DNA of 47,645 nt from the NCBI RefSeq assembly GCF_000724545.1, contig NZ_JHBV01000140.1:1-47645 (forward strand), written 5' to 3'. Within the stretch, counting starts at the first letter, position 1; each line of letters begins with the position of its first letter. Source of the stretch: Aureispira sp. CCB-QB1 (GTDB lineage Bacteria; Bacteroidota; Bacteroidia; Chitinophagales; Saprospiraceae). Of the stretch, positions 16,990 to 25,440 are shown one piece after another. A program made the position numbers and the translations under genes. The notes beneath the pieces were generated by a model. The model had not been told where the DNA came from and made no database searches. It worked only from the letters and a program-made list of their open reading frames with translations.

Positions 16990-18090
16990 TTATAACCAAA
17001 TATTTCCTATCTCTTCTGCTATCTCATACAAATCAGAATTAGAGGAGTTATCTAAAACGACAATACTTGTTCCATTTTTAGTGTTTCGACTGTAATAAGT
17101 ACGTGCTCCCAGCCAACCTCCATTGTGCCAAGCACCATCGTCTGTTACAACCCATCCGAACCCATAGTCCGATGATTTTCCATTATTCAATTGTGGCTTT
17201 TTAAATGCTTCTGCCAAATTAGAGCTGCTTAATAAATCATTTTCATACCAGAATTTATCCCAAATTAAAAAATCGTTTATACTACTAAATACGGCTCCAT
17301 CACCTGCAACACCATCCACAAAATCAGGCAGTACTTCTTTATAAACACCACCTTCAATCTTAAATCCGCCACATTTGTTTGTAAAATCTGTCTCTGCAGA
17401 GAGCAAATTCCAAACTCTCGTATTTTCCATTCCCAATGGCTCAAATAACTCCTCCTTCATATAATCCTCAAAACTTTTACCAGAGACAATTTCAACCAAT
17501 CTTGCCAGAAGGATATAATTTGTATTCGAGTATTCAAACTTTTCAAAAGGTTCTTTTTTCGCTGAACGGTTTTCATTTATGATCAGCTCGGTGGCTTTCT
17601 GATTGGTAAGCACATTAATATTATCTTTATTCTCAAGCGCAAGCTCAATATAGATGTCAGGAATACCTGAACATTGATTTAATAAGCTACGAATGGTGAC
17701 CTTTTCATAAGGGAAATTTTCAATATATTCGGACACTAAGTCGTCATAAGATATGCTTCCTTTCTCTTTTAATAGCATAATACCAGCCGCAGTAAATTGT
17801 TTGGATACCGAAGCAAGCCGAAATGAAGAATTGGCTGTTAGTTGTTCATTTTTTTCGTGACTGGTAAAACCATACCCTTTGGCAAGCATCGATTGCCCAT
17901 CTCTTATAAGTAATACGGAACCATTGAATTTTTGGTCTTTTTGTAGTTTACTAAGCCATGAATCAACCAATTCAATCTTTTCTTGTTCTGATGCACCATT
18001 TGGAATTTCTAAATCAAACTCATCTCTGCAACTAGATAGTACCAATAAAATAACGAAAATTCCCCAAAATAAACTTTGTGTTTTAATCAT
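16990..18090 (-). CDS. Lipoprotein serine hydrolase, class C beta-lactamase fold
   Basis: 366 residues from the start at 18090, chosen over an in-frame ATG at 18180 because it gives a clean lipoprotein signal (MIKTQSLFWGIFV, lipobox LSSC with Cys21). The fold is that of class C beta-lactamases and DD-peptidases: SVSK (S94, K97) as S-x-x-K, YSN (Y187-N189), and HNGG (from H322) in place of K-T-G. Family members hydrolyse peptides or esters; a true beta-lactamase activity is not implied. It stands apart from its neighbours, with a hairpin terminator downstream. Confidence 0.9.
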   Translation of the reverse strand: MIKTQSLFWGIFVILLVLSSCRDEFDLEIPNGASEQEKIELVDSWLSKLQKDQKFNGSVLLIRDGQSMLAKGYGFTSHEKNEQLTANSSFRLASVSKQFTAAGIMLLKEKGSISYDDLVSEYIENFPYEKVTIRSLLNQCSGIPDIYIELALENKDNINVLTNQKATELIINENRSAKKEPFEKFEYSNTNYILLARLVEIVSGKSFEDYMKEELFEPLGMENTRVWNLLSAETDFTNKCGGFKIEGGVYKEVLPDFVDGVAGDGAVFSSINDFLIWDKFWYENDLLSSSNLAEAFKKPQLNNGKSSDYGFGWVVTDDGAWHNGGWLGARTYYSRNTKNGTSIVVLDNSSNSDLYEIAEEIGNIWL

Positions 18091-18306
18091 GTTGTATAAT
18101 TTATATTTTGAATGTATATAAAATAAGACAAACTTAGGATTACTATCCCTCAAGAATATTTTTACAAAAGAAAAAAACATCTCACCTACTTAACGCCTCC
18201 ATTTACCTAATTTTGTTTTAGACAAAGGTAGAAGTGATTTACTTTTTAGTAAACCGACTTTTGTCGAATGCGGGTTATTCCCTGTTTAATTAAGAAGTTT
18301 TCAAGT

Positions 18307-18360
18307 TTAATGAATCAACACCTTAGCAGCTAAATCTGTAGCAAAAGTATGCCGAGCTAC
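18307..18360 (-). pseudogene. Tyrosine-recombinase fragment (HxxR region)
   Basis: The minus strand reads VARHTFATDLAAKVLIH then stop, matching VARHTFATHLASKIPLHV of the intact recombinase at 31385-32548 (its residues 337-354). Only this box survives. Confidence 0.75.
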
Positions 18361-18379
18361 ATAGTATATGTCGTACTTT

Positions 18380-18613
18380 TTACATTTTTTCTCTGAACCA
18401 ATTACTTGCTTGTGCTATAGACTCATTTACTTCAACATCTTGGTCGTAATAATTAAATTGGTGAAAAGGCGATTCCAATTCAGTATTCATCCAATATAAT
18501 TTTTTGTCAGCTTTGGCAATGTCATTAAAAAACTTCTTGGTGTAGCTTGGTAATACTATACATAGCACCAGCACATGCACCCAACGCTCCAATTTTATTG
18601 CTATTAACTTCAT
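18380..18613 (-). pseudogene. Possible C-terminal fragment of an alpha/beta hydrolase
   Basis: 77 codons. The second half (ADKKLYWM, FNYYDQDVEVNESI, ASNWFREKM) resembles the C-terminal end of alpha/beta hydrolases, where a histidine-bearing loop is followed by YDQ and a final helix. The first 25 residues are hydrophobic and unlike a hydrolase. The catalytic Ser and Asp are absent, so if the match is right this is a remnant. It lies beside an integrase remnant. Low certainty; it could be a small unrelated gene. Confidence 0.3.
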
Positions 18614-18826
18614 TTAAAGATGCTAAATAATTATGCATTAGCTCTATCGGCAGAGAATGAGTTTTAGACAGTTCATAAACTCCCCCTATGGCGATATATT
18701 GCTGTGTTACCTACTGTCTTTTATTTATTTTAAATTCAAAATCACAACATACTCAAATGTTTCGTTTAATGAATAAATTTGAATACTTAAAGAAAACACT
18801 TTTTACATCTTAAAACATGATATGTT

Positions 18827-20236
18827 ATGGTTTTGCTTAAATTACAATTTTTAATAGCATTTTTTTTCTGTGCAAATTTACTTTTTGCGCAAACTATCCA
18901 TTATTACGGGTGGGATTCGTTGTATCATCATTATCCTAGCGATATTATTGAAACTCAAAACGGAGATTTTTTTATTGTCGGGAATGTTAATTTAACAGCT
19001 CCAATCGTTGAGAATTATACATTAAAAAAATATTTAGTTCGTATTGATTTCAATGGAGATACAGTATGGACTAGCTATCATGACCATAGTCATTATGGAA
19101 GGTGTAATGTAATTGAGAGTGCTAATAATGATTTTTTGACATTAGGGAACATTGGACAAAATTACACGTGTGGGTTTATAGGTCAATCTATCCCATTTCA
19201 CGATTATTGTACCTATAGATATTCCTCAAGTGGCTCAATACTTAATACTAACGTGATGACTGATAATTGTGAAAACTCCATTGATAATTATCTAAAAAAT
19301 GATGAAGGAGGTATCACAACAGTACAAGGTTCTAGAAATCCAATAACAATAGGATCAATGTATGATTATACCATAAAAGAGTTATTGCCTAATGGACAGC
19401 TATTAACAATTCCATTCCCTCCTGGGCTTTCAACTCCAGGTAGAATTGAAAAAAATATTAATGGTTATTGGTTACTTCAACATGATTCTTTGCATCGATT
19501 GGATTTAGGAGGAAATATTGTATGGCAAACAGCAAATACTTATCCAGTGTATATTAACGATTTTTGCAAGGTGAATGAAGATAGTTTTATAATAGTTGCC
19601 TCCAATCCTTATGCTCCTGGAGTTGGTACTACTACAGTAATGAAGACAGATAGTTTTGGAACACCAGACTGGACAAGAACTTTTCCTATGAAAGGAATCG
19701 ATGTTTTGCATCACTCTTCAGGAAACTATGTTATAACAGGAACTTTTAGTGATGATTTGAAGGTGATTGTTGTGAGTCCTAATGGAGATTCTTTGTGGAG
19801 TCGAACACATACTTTAACAAAACCAGCAGCAGCAACAAAAAGTATAGAAGCAAGTGATGGTCGAATTGTTACTTTGGCTCAGGCAAAACCTCCTTATACA
19901 ATTTATAATGTTCCTAGTCAATATGTGGTAGTTTTTGATTCTTTAGATTTGGCACTGACTTCCGTTTCTATAATAGATAACATTAAGAGTAAACGAGTAG
20001 ATTTTTATCCTAATCCTACTTATGAAGTATTAAACGTGCAAATGAAAGATTTTAATCCTTCAATGAATTATACGCTTGAAATTTATAATTCAATAGGTCA
20101 GCTTGTTTCTAATTATACTGTTAATAAAAGACTCTCTATATTTAATTTATCAAGTCTAAGTTCAGGGATTTATTTTTTAAAGATAAATTCTAATAAGGGT
20201 TTAATTTCTCAAGAGAAATTAGTTTTGAATAAATAA
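18827..20236 (+). CDS. T9SS-secreted beta-propeller-like protein
   Basis: 469 residues. Signal peptide 1-21 (CANLLFAQ). The body (about 25-380) has repeated short units such as DIIETQNGDFFIVGNV, VRIDFNGDTVW and IVVVSPNGDSLWSRTH, the style of Bacteroidota 'delta-60/SBBP-like' propellers. Residues about 390-469 are a T9SS sorting domain (RVDFYPNPTYEVLNV, LEIYNSIGQLVSNY, SGIYFLKINS). It is thus probably anchored to or released from the cell surface. No enzymatic motif is seen. No adjacent gene shares its strand within 1.3 kb, so it is likely transcribed alone. Confidence 0.87.
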   Translation: MVLLKLQFLIAFFFCANLLFAQTIHYYGWDSLYHHYPSDIIETQNGDFFIVGNVNLTAPIVENYTLKKYLVRIDFNGDTVWTSYHDHSHYGRCNVIESANNDFLTLGNIGQNYTCGFIGQSIPFHDYCTYRYSSSGSILNTNVMTDNCENSIDNYLKNDEGGITTVQGSRNPITIGSMYDYTIKELLPNGQLLTIPFPPGLSTPGRIEKNINGYWLLQHDSLHRLDLGGNIVWQTANTYPVYINDFCKVNEDSFIIVASNPYAPGVGTTTVMKTDSFGTPDWTRTFPMKGIDVLHHSSGNYVITGTFSDDLKVIVVSPNGDSLWSRTHTLTKPAAATKSIEASDGRIVTLAQAKPPYTIYNVPSQYVVVFDSLDLALTSVSIIDNIKSKRVDFYPNPTYEVLNVQMKDFNPSMNYTLEIYNSIGQLVSNYTVNKRLSIFNLSSLSSGIYFLKINSNKGLISQEKLVLNK

Positions 20237-20289
20237 GATGGACAGCTTTGGGCGGGTGTTATTAATTATCATAATATGCACTTTTTCAT

Positions 20290-20445
20290 TGCAGGTAACG
20301 GCTCTTTCATATGCATATGCTGTTCTGAGAACCTAGCATTTAACAGTAAGAGCCCCGTTCTTAAGCTAAACCTACGATTTTTGCTCGCAAATTTTTAAGC
20401 CGAATAAGAAAAATCATAGGTTTGGCGTTTTTACACTGAGCTGAA
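20290..20445 (-). repeat. Decayed attC-like site
   Basis: Starts with GGTAACGGCTCTTTCATATG (compare AACGGCTGCGCATATG at 44591), then AGAGCCCCGTTC, and an inner palindrome AAACCTACGATTTTT...AAAAATCATAGGTTT. The right outer arm is not recognisable. Confidence 0.45.
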
Positions 20446-20480
20446 GTCTATCTCATATTTAGGAGCATTTTCCGCTCATT

Positions 20481-20611
20481 AATAATTTATTAGATATTTT
20501 TCTTCTTCTGACCTTTTAGATGTTGGTTTCTAAAAAACATCTTCTGCACCATCCTGCAACTGTTTCTTCCAAATCCGAATTTGGGTTGGAGCCAACTCAT
20601 ACTTTTGCATC
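20481..20611 (-). pseudogene. IS3-family transposase OrfA remnant
   Basis: The minus strand reads LMQKYELAPTQIRIWKKQLQ then DGAEDVF, a stop, and KPTSKRSEEEK. That is the second half of the OrfA helix-turn-helix of IS3-type transposases. It is followed on the + side by integrase debris. No OrfB and no terminal repeats were found. Confidence 0.75.
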
Positions 20612-20740
20612 AACTAGGACAAGATAAAAGTCTCCCAACAACAGAGCAACTTGTTTTCTATGTTCCTACCACCTTATCCCAAACATCATCCACCAACTTA
20701 CTAGGCAGATCGAAATAAATCATCATTACTTCAATGTTAG
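20612..20740 (-). pseudogene. Tyrosine-recombinase 3'-end remnant
   Basis: The plus-strand text TCATCCACCAACTTACTAGG then AATAAATCATCATTACTTCA and TTAGAATGCT parallels the 3' end of the intact recombinase (31390-31475). The 40 bp on the lower-coordinate side (CCCAACAACAGAGCAACTT) is shared with the remnant at 25968-26115 but not with the intact gene, so the two remnants come from a related copy. Confidence 0.7.
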
Positions 20741-20784
20741 AATGCTACAACAATACAAAAGGTCGCCTAACACCAGACAACCTT

Positions 20785-20905
20785 CTATATCAGTAAGAGA
20801 GCTTAGACCAACCATTCAAGCCGTAGTAGCTCGTCCCAATTACTTGACCTTAAGCACTAACAATAGGCTTACCTTGACATTGACCATTCAAATAAAAGGA
20901 TGATT
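20785..20905 (-). repeat. Duplicated decayed coding segment, copy 1
   Basis: About 120 bp matching 23960-24080 at roughly 75-80% by eye. On the minus strand one frame reads FYLNGQCQGKPIVSA, a stop, then GQVIGTSYYGLNGW. No intact gene is left. See copy 2. Confidence 0.6.
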
Positions 20906-21003
20906 GTTGTCCAGTTTGGTCTTAGATAACAATTCATAGATAATTGGTTGCGCGCAATTGTGTTTATAAGAGAGTTATAGGGCATTCCAAAATAGGAGAA
21001 GGT

Positions 21004-21453
21004 CTATGATAAAATAAATTGTAGGTCATTTAAATTAAGGGAATTTCCTTCCTCATTAACAATTGTCATTTTAACAGGAGCACCACTTTTGTCTACTATT
21101 TTGAGGAATGGTTCATTTTTGTCTACCAAGTTTGAGTTGCCCCAAATTAAAATAGCACTCATTATTTTGATTAAATCTCCTCCCTTTTCTGTCAAGAAAT
21201 ATTCATTTCGAGCTCGTTTGTTGTTTTCTTGGTATTCTTTTTTCGCGATTAAACCTGCATTTTCCAACATTTTTAATTTGCTAGTCAAAACTGATTTAGA
21301 AATTTTCAGATTGTCTTGAAATTCGCTGAATTTGGAGTTGCCTAGAAAAAGCTCTCTAACTATTAACAACACCCATCTTTCACCTAATAAGTTAGCAGTT
21401 AATTGAATTGGACAATTCAATCTATTCGTCTCAGTTTTTTGAAATTTTTTCAT
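21004..21453 (-). CDS. HxlR-family transcriptional regulator
   Basis: 149 residues. Winged helix of the HxlR type: NCPIQLTANLLGERWVLLIV at about 14-33, FLGNSKFSEFQDNL, KSVLTSKLKMLENAGLI and a wing with ARNEYFLTEKG. These are normally dimeric redox or electrophile-responsive regulators. There is a single Cys at residue 15, in the position where redox-sensing members keep one. It is divergent from the thiolase/hydrolase pair and shares with it an inverted repeat in the 93-bp intergenic space, which suggests it represses both. Confidence 0.92.
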   Translation of the reverse strand: MKKFQKTETNRLNCPIQLTANLLGERWVLLIVRELFLGNSKFSEFQDNLKISKSVLTSKLKMLENAGLIAKKEYQENNKRARNEYFLTEKGGDLIKIMSAILIWGNSNLVDKNEPFLKIVDKSGAPVKMTIVNEEGNSLNLNDLQFILS

Positions 21454-21474
21454 TTTTTTACTATCTGGGTTCTT

Positions 21475-21510
21475 TTTTAGAACTTATGTACATATATTTG
21501 AGTTCTAAAA
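21475..21510. promoter_or_regulatory. Inverted-repeat operator in divergent promoter
   Basis: TTTTAGAACT at 21475-21484 and its exact complement AGTTCTAAAA at 21501-21510, separated by 16 bp that contain a second palindrome (TATGTACATA). The overlapping TATATTTG at 21493-21500 matches the Bacteroidota -7 box TAnnTTTG, oriented toward the thiolase gene. Good candidate for binding of the HxlR protein encoded at 21004-21453. Confidence 0.7.
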
Positions 21511-21546
21511 TAAAACTATTTATTAATTGGTTACGAAAATAATAGA

Positions 21547-22830
21547 ATGAATACAAATAATTTAATAAAAAGAGTGGCTATTATAGGGCATAGTAGAACT
21601 CCGTTTAGTAAGGCTAACACATATTTGAAAAGCTATTCAGCAAACGAACTCTTGACCACTACCCTTCAATCCATAAGCAACAAGTATGCTTTAAAAGATA
21701 AAATATTAGGTGAAGTTGTTGGAGGGGCTGTTATAAAACACAGCTCGCAAGGAAATTTAGTACGAGAATCTTTACTAAAAACTGACATTCATCCTTTAAC
21801 ACCAGCATTTGATATTCAAAAAGCATGTGCAACTTCTGCGGAAGCAGCTATAATTATTGCAAATAAAATAGCATTAGGTCAAATAGAAAATGGCATAGCA
21901 TGCGGTACAGATAGTGCAAGTGATTCTCCAATAGTATTAAATGAATTATTCAGAAAAGAATTTCTAAATCAACATTTGAGTCTTTCTGATTTTACAAAAG
22001 AAAATCTGAGAAATTTAGAATTGATGCTCCCTGAAATCCCGAACAATAATGAGCCAGAAACTGGTCTTTCAATGGGTGAACATGCTGAGATAATGGCTAA
22101 ATATTATAAAATAACGCGTGAAGAACAAGACCATTTTGCATTTAACAGTCACAAAAAGCTAACAAGGGCATATCAAAGTGGATTTATTGAAGATATGATT
22201 GAACCCATCGGGCAAATTAAGGAAGACTCAATACTAAGAAAGAACCCTTCTTTAAATAAAATGAGATCCTTAAGCCCGGCTTTTGATTTGAACTCTGGAA
22301 GCCTTACTGCAGCTAATTCAACTCCTTTCTCGGATGGAGCTGCGGGTATCTTTCTAGCCTCAGAAGAATGGGCAAAAAAACATAATTATCCAATTCTAGC
22401 TTTTTTAAGTTTTGCCGCTACAGCTGGAATTGAATATATCAACAATAAACAAAACCTACTACTAGCACCAATACTTGCGATTCAAAAAGCATTAAAACAG
22501 AGTAATAGAAATTTGGATTCATTTTCCTTTATTGAAATTCATGAAGCATTTGCTGCTCAGGCATTAACAACTATTAAAATATTGAACAATAAAGGTTTAG
22601 GTGATCCATTTTGGAGCAAGCAAAATTTAGACTCCATAAAAGGGGAAATTGATTTTTCTAAATTAAATATGGTTGGCAGCAGTTTAGCTACCGGTCACCC
22701 ATTTGCAGCAACAGGCGCAAGAATAATTGCAACCCTCTCAAAACTTTTGAATCAGGAAGGTAAAGGTTCTGGGCTAGTCTCAATTTGTGCGGCAAGAGGA
22801 AATGGTCTTGCACTAATATTAGATAAATAA
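21547..22830 (+). CDS. Thiolase (acetyl-CoA acyltransferase family)
   Basis: 427 residues, the length of FadI/AtoB-type thiolases. Seen: nucleophile C94 in QKACATSAEAA, the EIHEAFAAQ motif, GHPFAATG with H384, and the second active-site C414 in SICAARGNG. Family reaction: cleavage of, or condensation to, 3-ketoacyl-CoA. With the alpha/beta hydrolase 20 bp downstream it forms a two-gene operon, divergent from an HxlR regulator. No 3-hydroxyacyl-CoA dehydrogenase is next to it, so it may act outside beta-oxidation, possibly in breaking down a particular acyl or polyketide-like compound. Confidence 0.92.
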   Translation: MNTNNLIKRVAIIGHSRTPFSKANTYLKSYSANELLTTTLQSISNKYALKDKILGEVVGGAVIKHSSQGNLVRESLLKTDIHPLTPAFDIQKACATSAEAAIIIANKIALGQIENGIACGTDSASDSPIVLNELFRKEFLNQHLSLSDFTKENLRNLELMLPEIPNNNEPETGLSMGEHAEIMAKYYKITREEQDHFAFNSHKKLTRAYQSGFIEDMIEPIGQIKEDSILRKNPSLNKMRSLSPAFDLNSGSLTAANSTPFSDGAAGIFLASEEWAKKHNYPILAFLSFAATAGIEYINNKQNLLLAPILAIQKALKQSNRNLDSFSFIEIHEAFAAQALTTIKILNNKGLGDPFWSKQNLDSIKGEIDFSKLNMVGSSLATGHPFAATGARIIATLSKLLNQEGKGSGLVSICAARGNGLALILDK

Positions 22831-22850
22831 TTAAATTAAAATTCGAAAAA

Positions 22851-23699
22851 ATGAATGAAATCCTAAAAAGCGAAATTAAATTCGCAATTATTAAAAATGA
22901 AACGATAGCATATCGTACCTTTGGAAATGGACAACCGCTAATACTTTTCAATCGATTTCGAGGGACAATTAACGATTGGGATCCTGCCTTTATAACAAGG
23001 CTTGCAAAAAAAAATAAAGTTATCGTCTTTGATAATCTTGGTGTTGGAAACTCTTCTGGTACAAGTCCAAATTCAATAGAAGGCATGGCTGAAATAGCGT
23101 ATGAATTTATTATCTTCTTAGGATATGATAAAGTGAACTTACTCGGTTGGAGCATGGGAGGTCTCGTAGTCCAAGCTTTTGTTTTGAATTATCCCAAAAT
23201 TGTTCAAAAGGTGGTTTTAGTAGGTACTGGATTAGGCGCTAGTGAACACACTGAATATCCTACAGAACGCTTTTTGAATGTGGCCACTAAAGTTTACAAT
23301 ATGAAACCTGAACATCATCAAACTGTGTTTTTTACAGATGATCAAAAAGGTTTACATGCTACTAAAGAATCACTATCCCGTATTGATAACTACTTGACTA
23401 AAGTTAAGCCAACACAACCAGAAACTTGGATTGCTCAGGGAACAGCCACTAAAAATTACTTTTCTAGTGAAAAAAATTACTTTGAAAAAATAAAATCGAT
23501 TTCCCAACCAGTTCTAGTTGCTGGAGCAAAGGAAGATATAGCTTTTTCAAGTAAAAATTCTTTTCTACTGTATAAACAAATACCTAATAGCCAATTAATT
23601 CTGTATTCAAATGCTGCTCATGCTTTTCATCATCAACTACCAGATGAATTTGGCGGGCAAGTTGAAAGGTTTTTATGTCGTCAAGAAAAAACAACATAG
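22851..23699 (+). CDS. Alpha/beta hydrolase
   Basis: 282 residues. Catalytic triad visible: S101 in GWSMGG, D229 in AGAKEDIAF and H257 in NAAHAF. The oxyanion segment usually read HG is here LFNRFRGTINDWDP, with NR in place of HG, as in some haloperoxidase-like members. Full length, no signal peptide. It is 20 bp after the thiolase gene and ends near a rho-independent hairpin. It probably hydrolyses an ester or thioester in the same pathway. Confidence 0.92.
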   Translation: MNEILKSEIKFAIIKNETIAYRTFGNGQPLILFNRFRGTINDWDPAFITRLAKKNKVIVFDNLGVGNSSGTSPNSIEGMAEIAYEFIIFLGYDKVNLLGWSMGGLVVQAFVLNYPKIVQKVVLVGTGLGASEHTEYPTERFLNVATKVYNMKPEHHQTVFFTDDQKGLHATKESLSRIDNYLTKVKPTQPETWIAQGTATKNYFSSEKNYFEKIKSISQPVLVAGAKEDIAFSSKNSFLLYKQIPNSQLILYSNAAHAFHHQLPDEFGGQVERFLCRQEKTT

Positions 23700-23720
23700 A
23701 ACATTGTATAAAAAGAATAG

Positions 23721-23753
23721 CGGTTTGGGATTATTTCCGAACCGTTTTTATGT
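23721..23753 (+). terminator. Rho-independent terminator
   Basis: CGGTTTGG, an 8-base loop, then CCGAACCG followed by TTTTTATG, starting 22 bp after the hydrolase stop. One G-T pair in the stem. Confidence 0.75.
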
Positions 23754-23959
23754 TGAATTAAGTATCTTACTAACCTAAAAATAAGAGCGTTTATATCCGC
23801 TACTGTTTTTATACTAACCATAGGATACCACTAATTTTCTAGTGTTGTTGCACTAAACACTAGAAATACAGTTGGTAAAATAGCCTCTGTGTAATTTCAA
23901 CAAATTTGTGTTTGAACCTTAGCATATTGCAAAACAAAAGGTTGCCCTCTATTACCAAA

Positions 23960-24190
23960 GGCAACCTCTATATCAGTAAGAGAGCATAGACTAACCATTC
24001 ACGTCGTGGTAGTTAGACCTCAATATTTGACCATAAGAAGTAACAATAGGATCACTTTGACATTGGCCATTCAAATAAAAGCCATCTTTATATTTGCATT
24101 CCCATTCTCAACAAGCTTCAATAGCATTGCTCCAATGCATGTTTCTGAGCTTGATTTTGCACAACCTTAGCTTCTTTACCCTCCTTTTCC
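23960..24190 (-). pseudogene. Decayed Cys-containing gene, duplicated segment copy 2
   Basis: The minus strand reads, with one stop and a frame change, GYALEKEGKEAKVV, HALEQCY, then EWECKYKDGFYLNGQCQSDP and IVTSYGQILRSNYH. The second half matches the segment at 20785-20905. The pattern (coiled start, several Cys, a repeated YLNGQCQ box) suggests a small secreted protein that has lost its reading frame. No family recognised. Confidence 0.5.
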
Positions 24191-24206
24191 AAGGCATATC
24201 CCCCCT

Positions 24207-24725
24207 TTATAAGATTTCACCACGAGCTGGATATTCAGAAGATATAATATAATCTACTGCTTTTATAAATGTTGGAAGATATGGTCGTCCCCATGGATTG
24301 CTATTAATTCCTACATAATACACGTGCTTTTTATTATCAATTAAAAATAAACCTGGTTCACTAAATACTTCTGGTTCGCCCTGTTTTACCCCTTGACTTA
24401 GATAAAGCCCCCAGTTCTTTGCCATCTCTTCGCTCAAATTATATCCCAAATGAAGATTAAATATTTCCCAGTTTTGCCTTGAAAAGGAGGCTCTTTTTTT
24501 AGTGTCCATACTTACTGCTACTACCTCAACTCCTCTACTTTCAAACTCAGGTAAAAGACTCTCTAATGTTTCTAAATATTTCTTGCACAATGGGCAATGT
24601 AGCCCCCTGTAAAAAACTATCAATGTAAAATTCTCACTCTTCTGCTCTTCTAAACTCCATTTCTCTCCATCAATTAAAGGAAAATTTAATCTTGGGGCTT
24701 TTTGTTTCGGTGTTGGTCGCATCAT
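24207..24725 (-). CDS. Peroxiredoxin-like (AhpC/TSA) protein
   Basis: 172 residues, thioredoxin fold. Motif FYRGLHCPLCKKYLE gives C44 and C47, a CxxC in place of the single peroxidatic Cys of typical peroxiredoxins, and matches the 'peroxiredoxin-like' AhpC/TSA subgroup. VVAVSMDTKKRA and PGLFLIDNKKHVYY follow as expected. It probably reduces hydroperoxides or acts as a disulfide reductase. It follows mdaB after 1 bp, so the two form an operon for oxidant or quinone stress that is divergent from an HxlR regulator. Confidence 0.88.
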   Translation of the reverse strand: MMRPTPKQKAPRLNFPLIDGEKWSLEEQKSENFTLIVFYRGLHCPLCKKYLETLESLLPEFESRGVEVVAVSMDTKKRASFSRQNWEIFNLHLGYNLSEEMAKNWGLYLSQGVKQGEPEVFSEPGLFLIDNKKHVYYVGINSNPWGRPYLPTFIKAVDYIISSEYPARGEIL

Positions 24726-24726
24726 C

Positions 24727-25314
24727 CTATTTTTTAAAAGAATTTTCTAAATGAGAATCAAAACGTTTAAAATCGTTTTCAATTGCTGGGTTTTTCATTA
24801 CATCATAAGCCATAAATGTTGGAAGTGGTTCTAAACCAAACCATTTAAAATTTAGATGCATTGGTTGAAGTAAATCGTCCTCACTCATTCCTCCAAAAAA
24901 AGACTCTTCTGGGTTGTTAAATGCCTCTTTCGGAGCATTAGCAGTAACAGAAATCATATATTTTCCTTCCAACTTCCCCCCCATTCCATAATTCTTTTTT
25001 GGAGCAGCTTTACTTCTCCCATCTCCCTCTGACATTTCGCCCATCATCCCCATTGAAAAAACTTCATCGATATACTTTTTAAAAGACCAACTTACTCCCA
25101 TCCAGTTTAATGGAGTCTGGAAAAATACTAAATCAGCCCACTTAAATTTATCAATCTCCTCAGTAACATTATAACTATCTTCCATTCTCGTTATTTGTAC
25201 CTCACAATCCATTTCCTTAAAAAAAAGCTCCGCCCTCTCTGTCAAACTTGCATTCAATTTACCTTCTGAAAAAGGATATTTTTGATGTCCATTGATAATA
25301 AATACATTTTTCAT
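24727..25314 (-). CDS. mdaB: NADPH:quinone oxidoreductase MdaB-like
   Basis: 195 residues, flavodoxin-like fold. Close to MdaB: INGHQKYPFSEGKLNASLTE start, FKWADLVFFQTPLNWMG, FKKYIDEVFSMGMM, GKYMISVTANAPKEAF, then GLEPLPTFMAYDVMKNPAIE near the end. The enzyme binds FAD and reduces quinones by two electrons, guarding against redox cycling. It forms an operon with the peroxiredoxin-like gene and is divergent from an HxlR-family regulator; quinone-sensing HxlR proteins controlling such reductases are well known. Confidence 0.92.
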   Translation of the reverse strand: MKNVFIINGHQKYPFSEGKLNASLTERAELFFKEMDCEVQITRMEDSYNVTEEIDKFKWADLVFFQTPLNWMGVSWSFKKYIDEVFSMGMMGEMSEGDGRSKAAPKKNYGMGGKLEGKYMISVTANAPKEAFNNPEESFFGGMSEDDLLQPMHLNFKWFGLEPLPTFMAYDVMKNPAIENDFKRFDSHLENSFKK

Positions 25315-25371
25315 TTTAAAGATTTTTCTAGTTCTATTATAAAATCATTACATTTATTTCATAAAGGAACT

Positions 25372-25400
25372 AATAATAGTTTACTTTAGAAACTATTGTT
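25372..25400. promoter_or_regulatory. Inverted-repeat operator between mdaB and HxlR genes
   Basis: AATAATAGTTT (25372-25382), 7 bp, then AAACTATTGTT (25390-25400): 11-bp arms with one mismatch, lying 57 bp from the mdaB start and 40 bp from the regulator start. A second, wider pair, TAGTTC/GAACTA, spans 25329-25372. Likely bound by the HxlR protein encoded at 25441. Confidence 0.62.
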
Positions 25401-25440
25401 TAAAAACTCTACCTAAGAAGTGGTAACCTAAAAGTAACTT

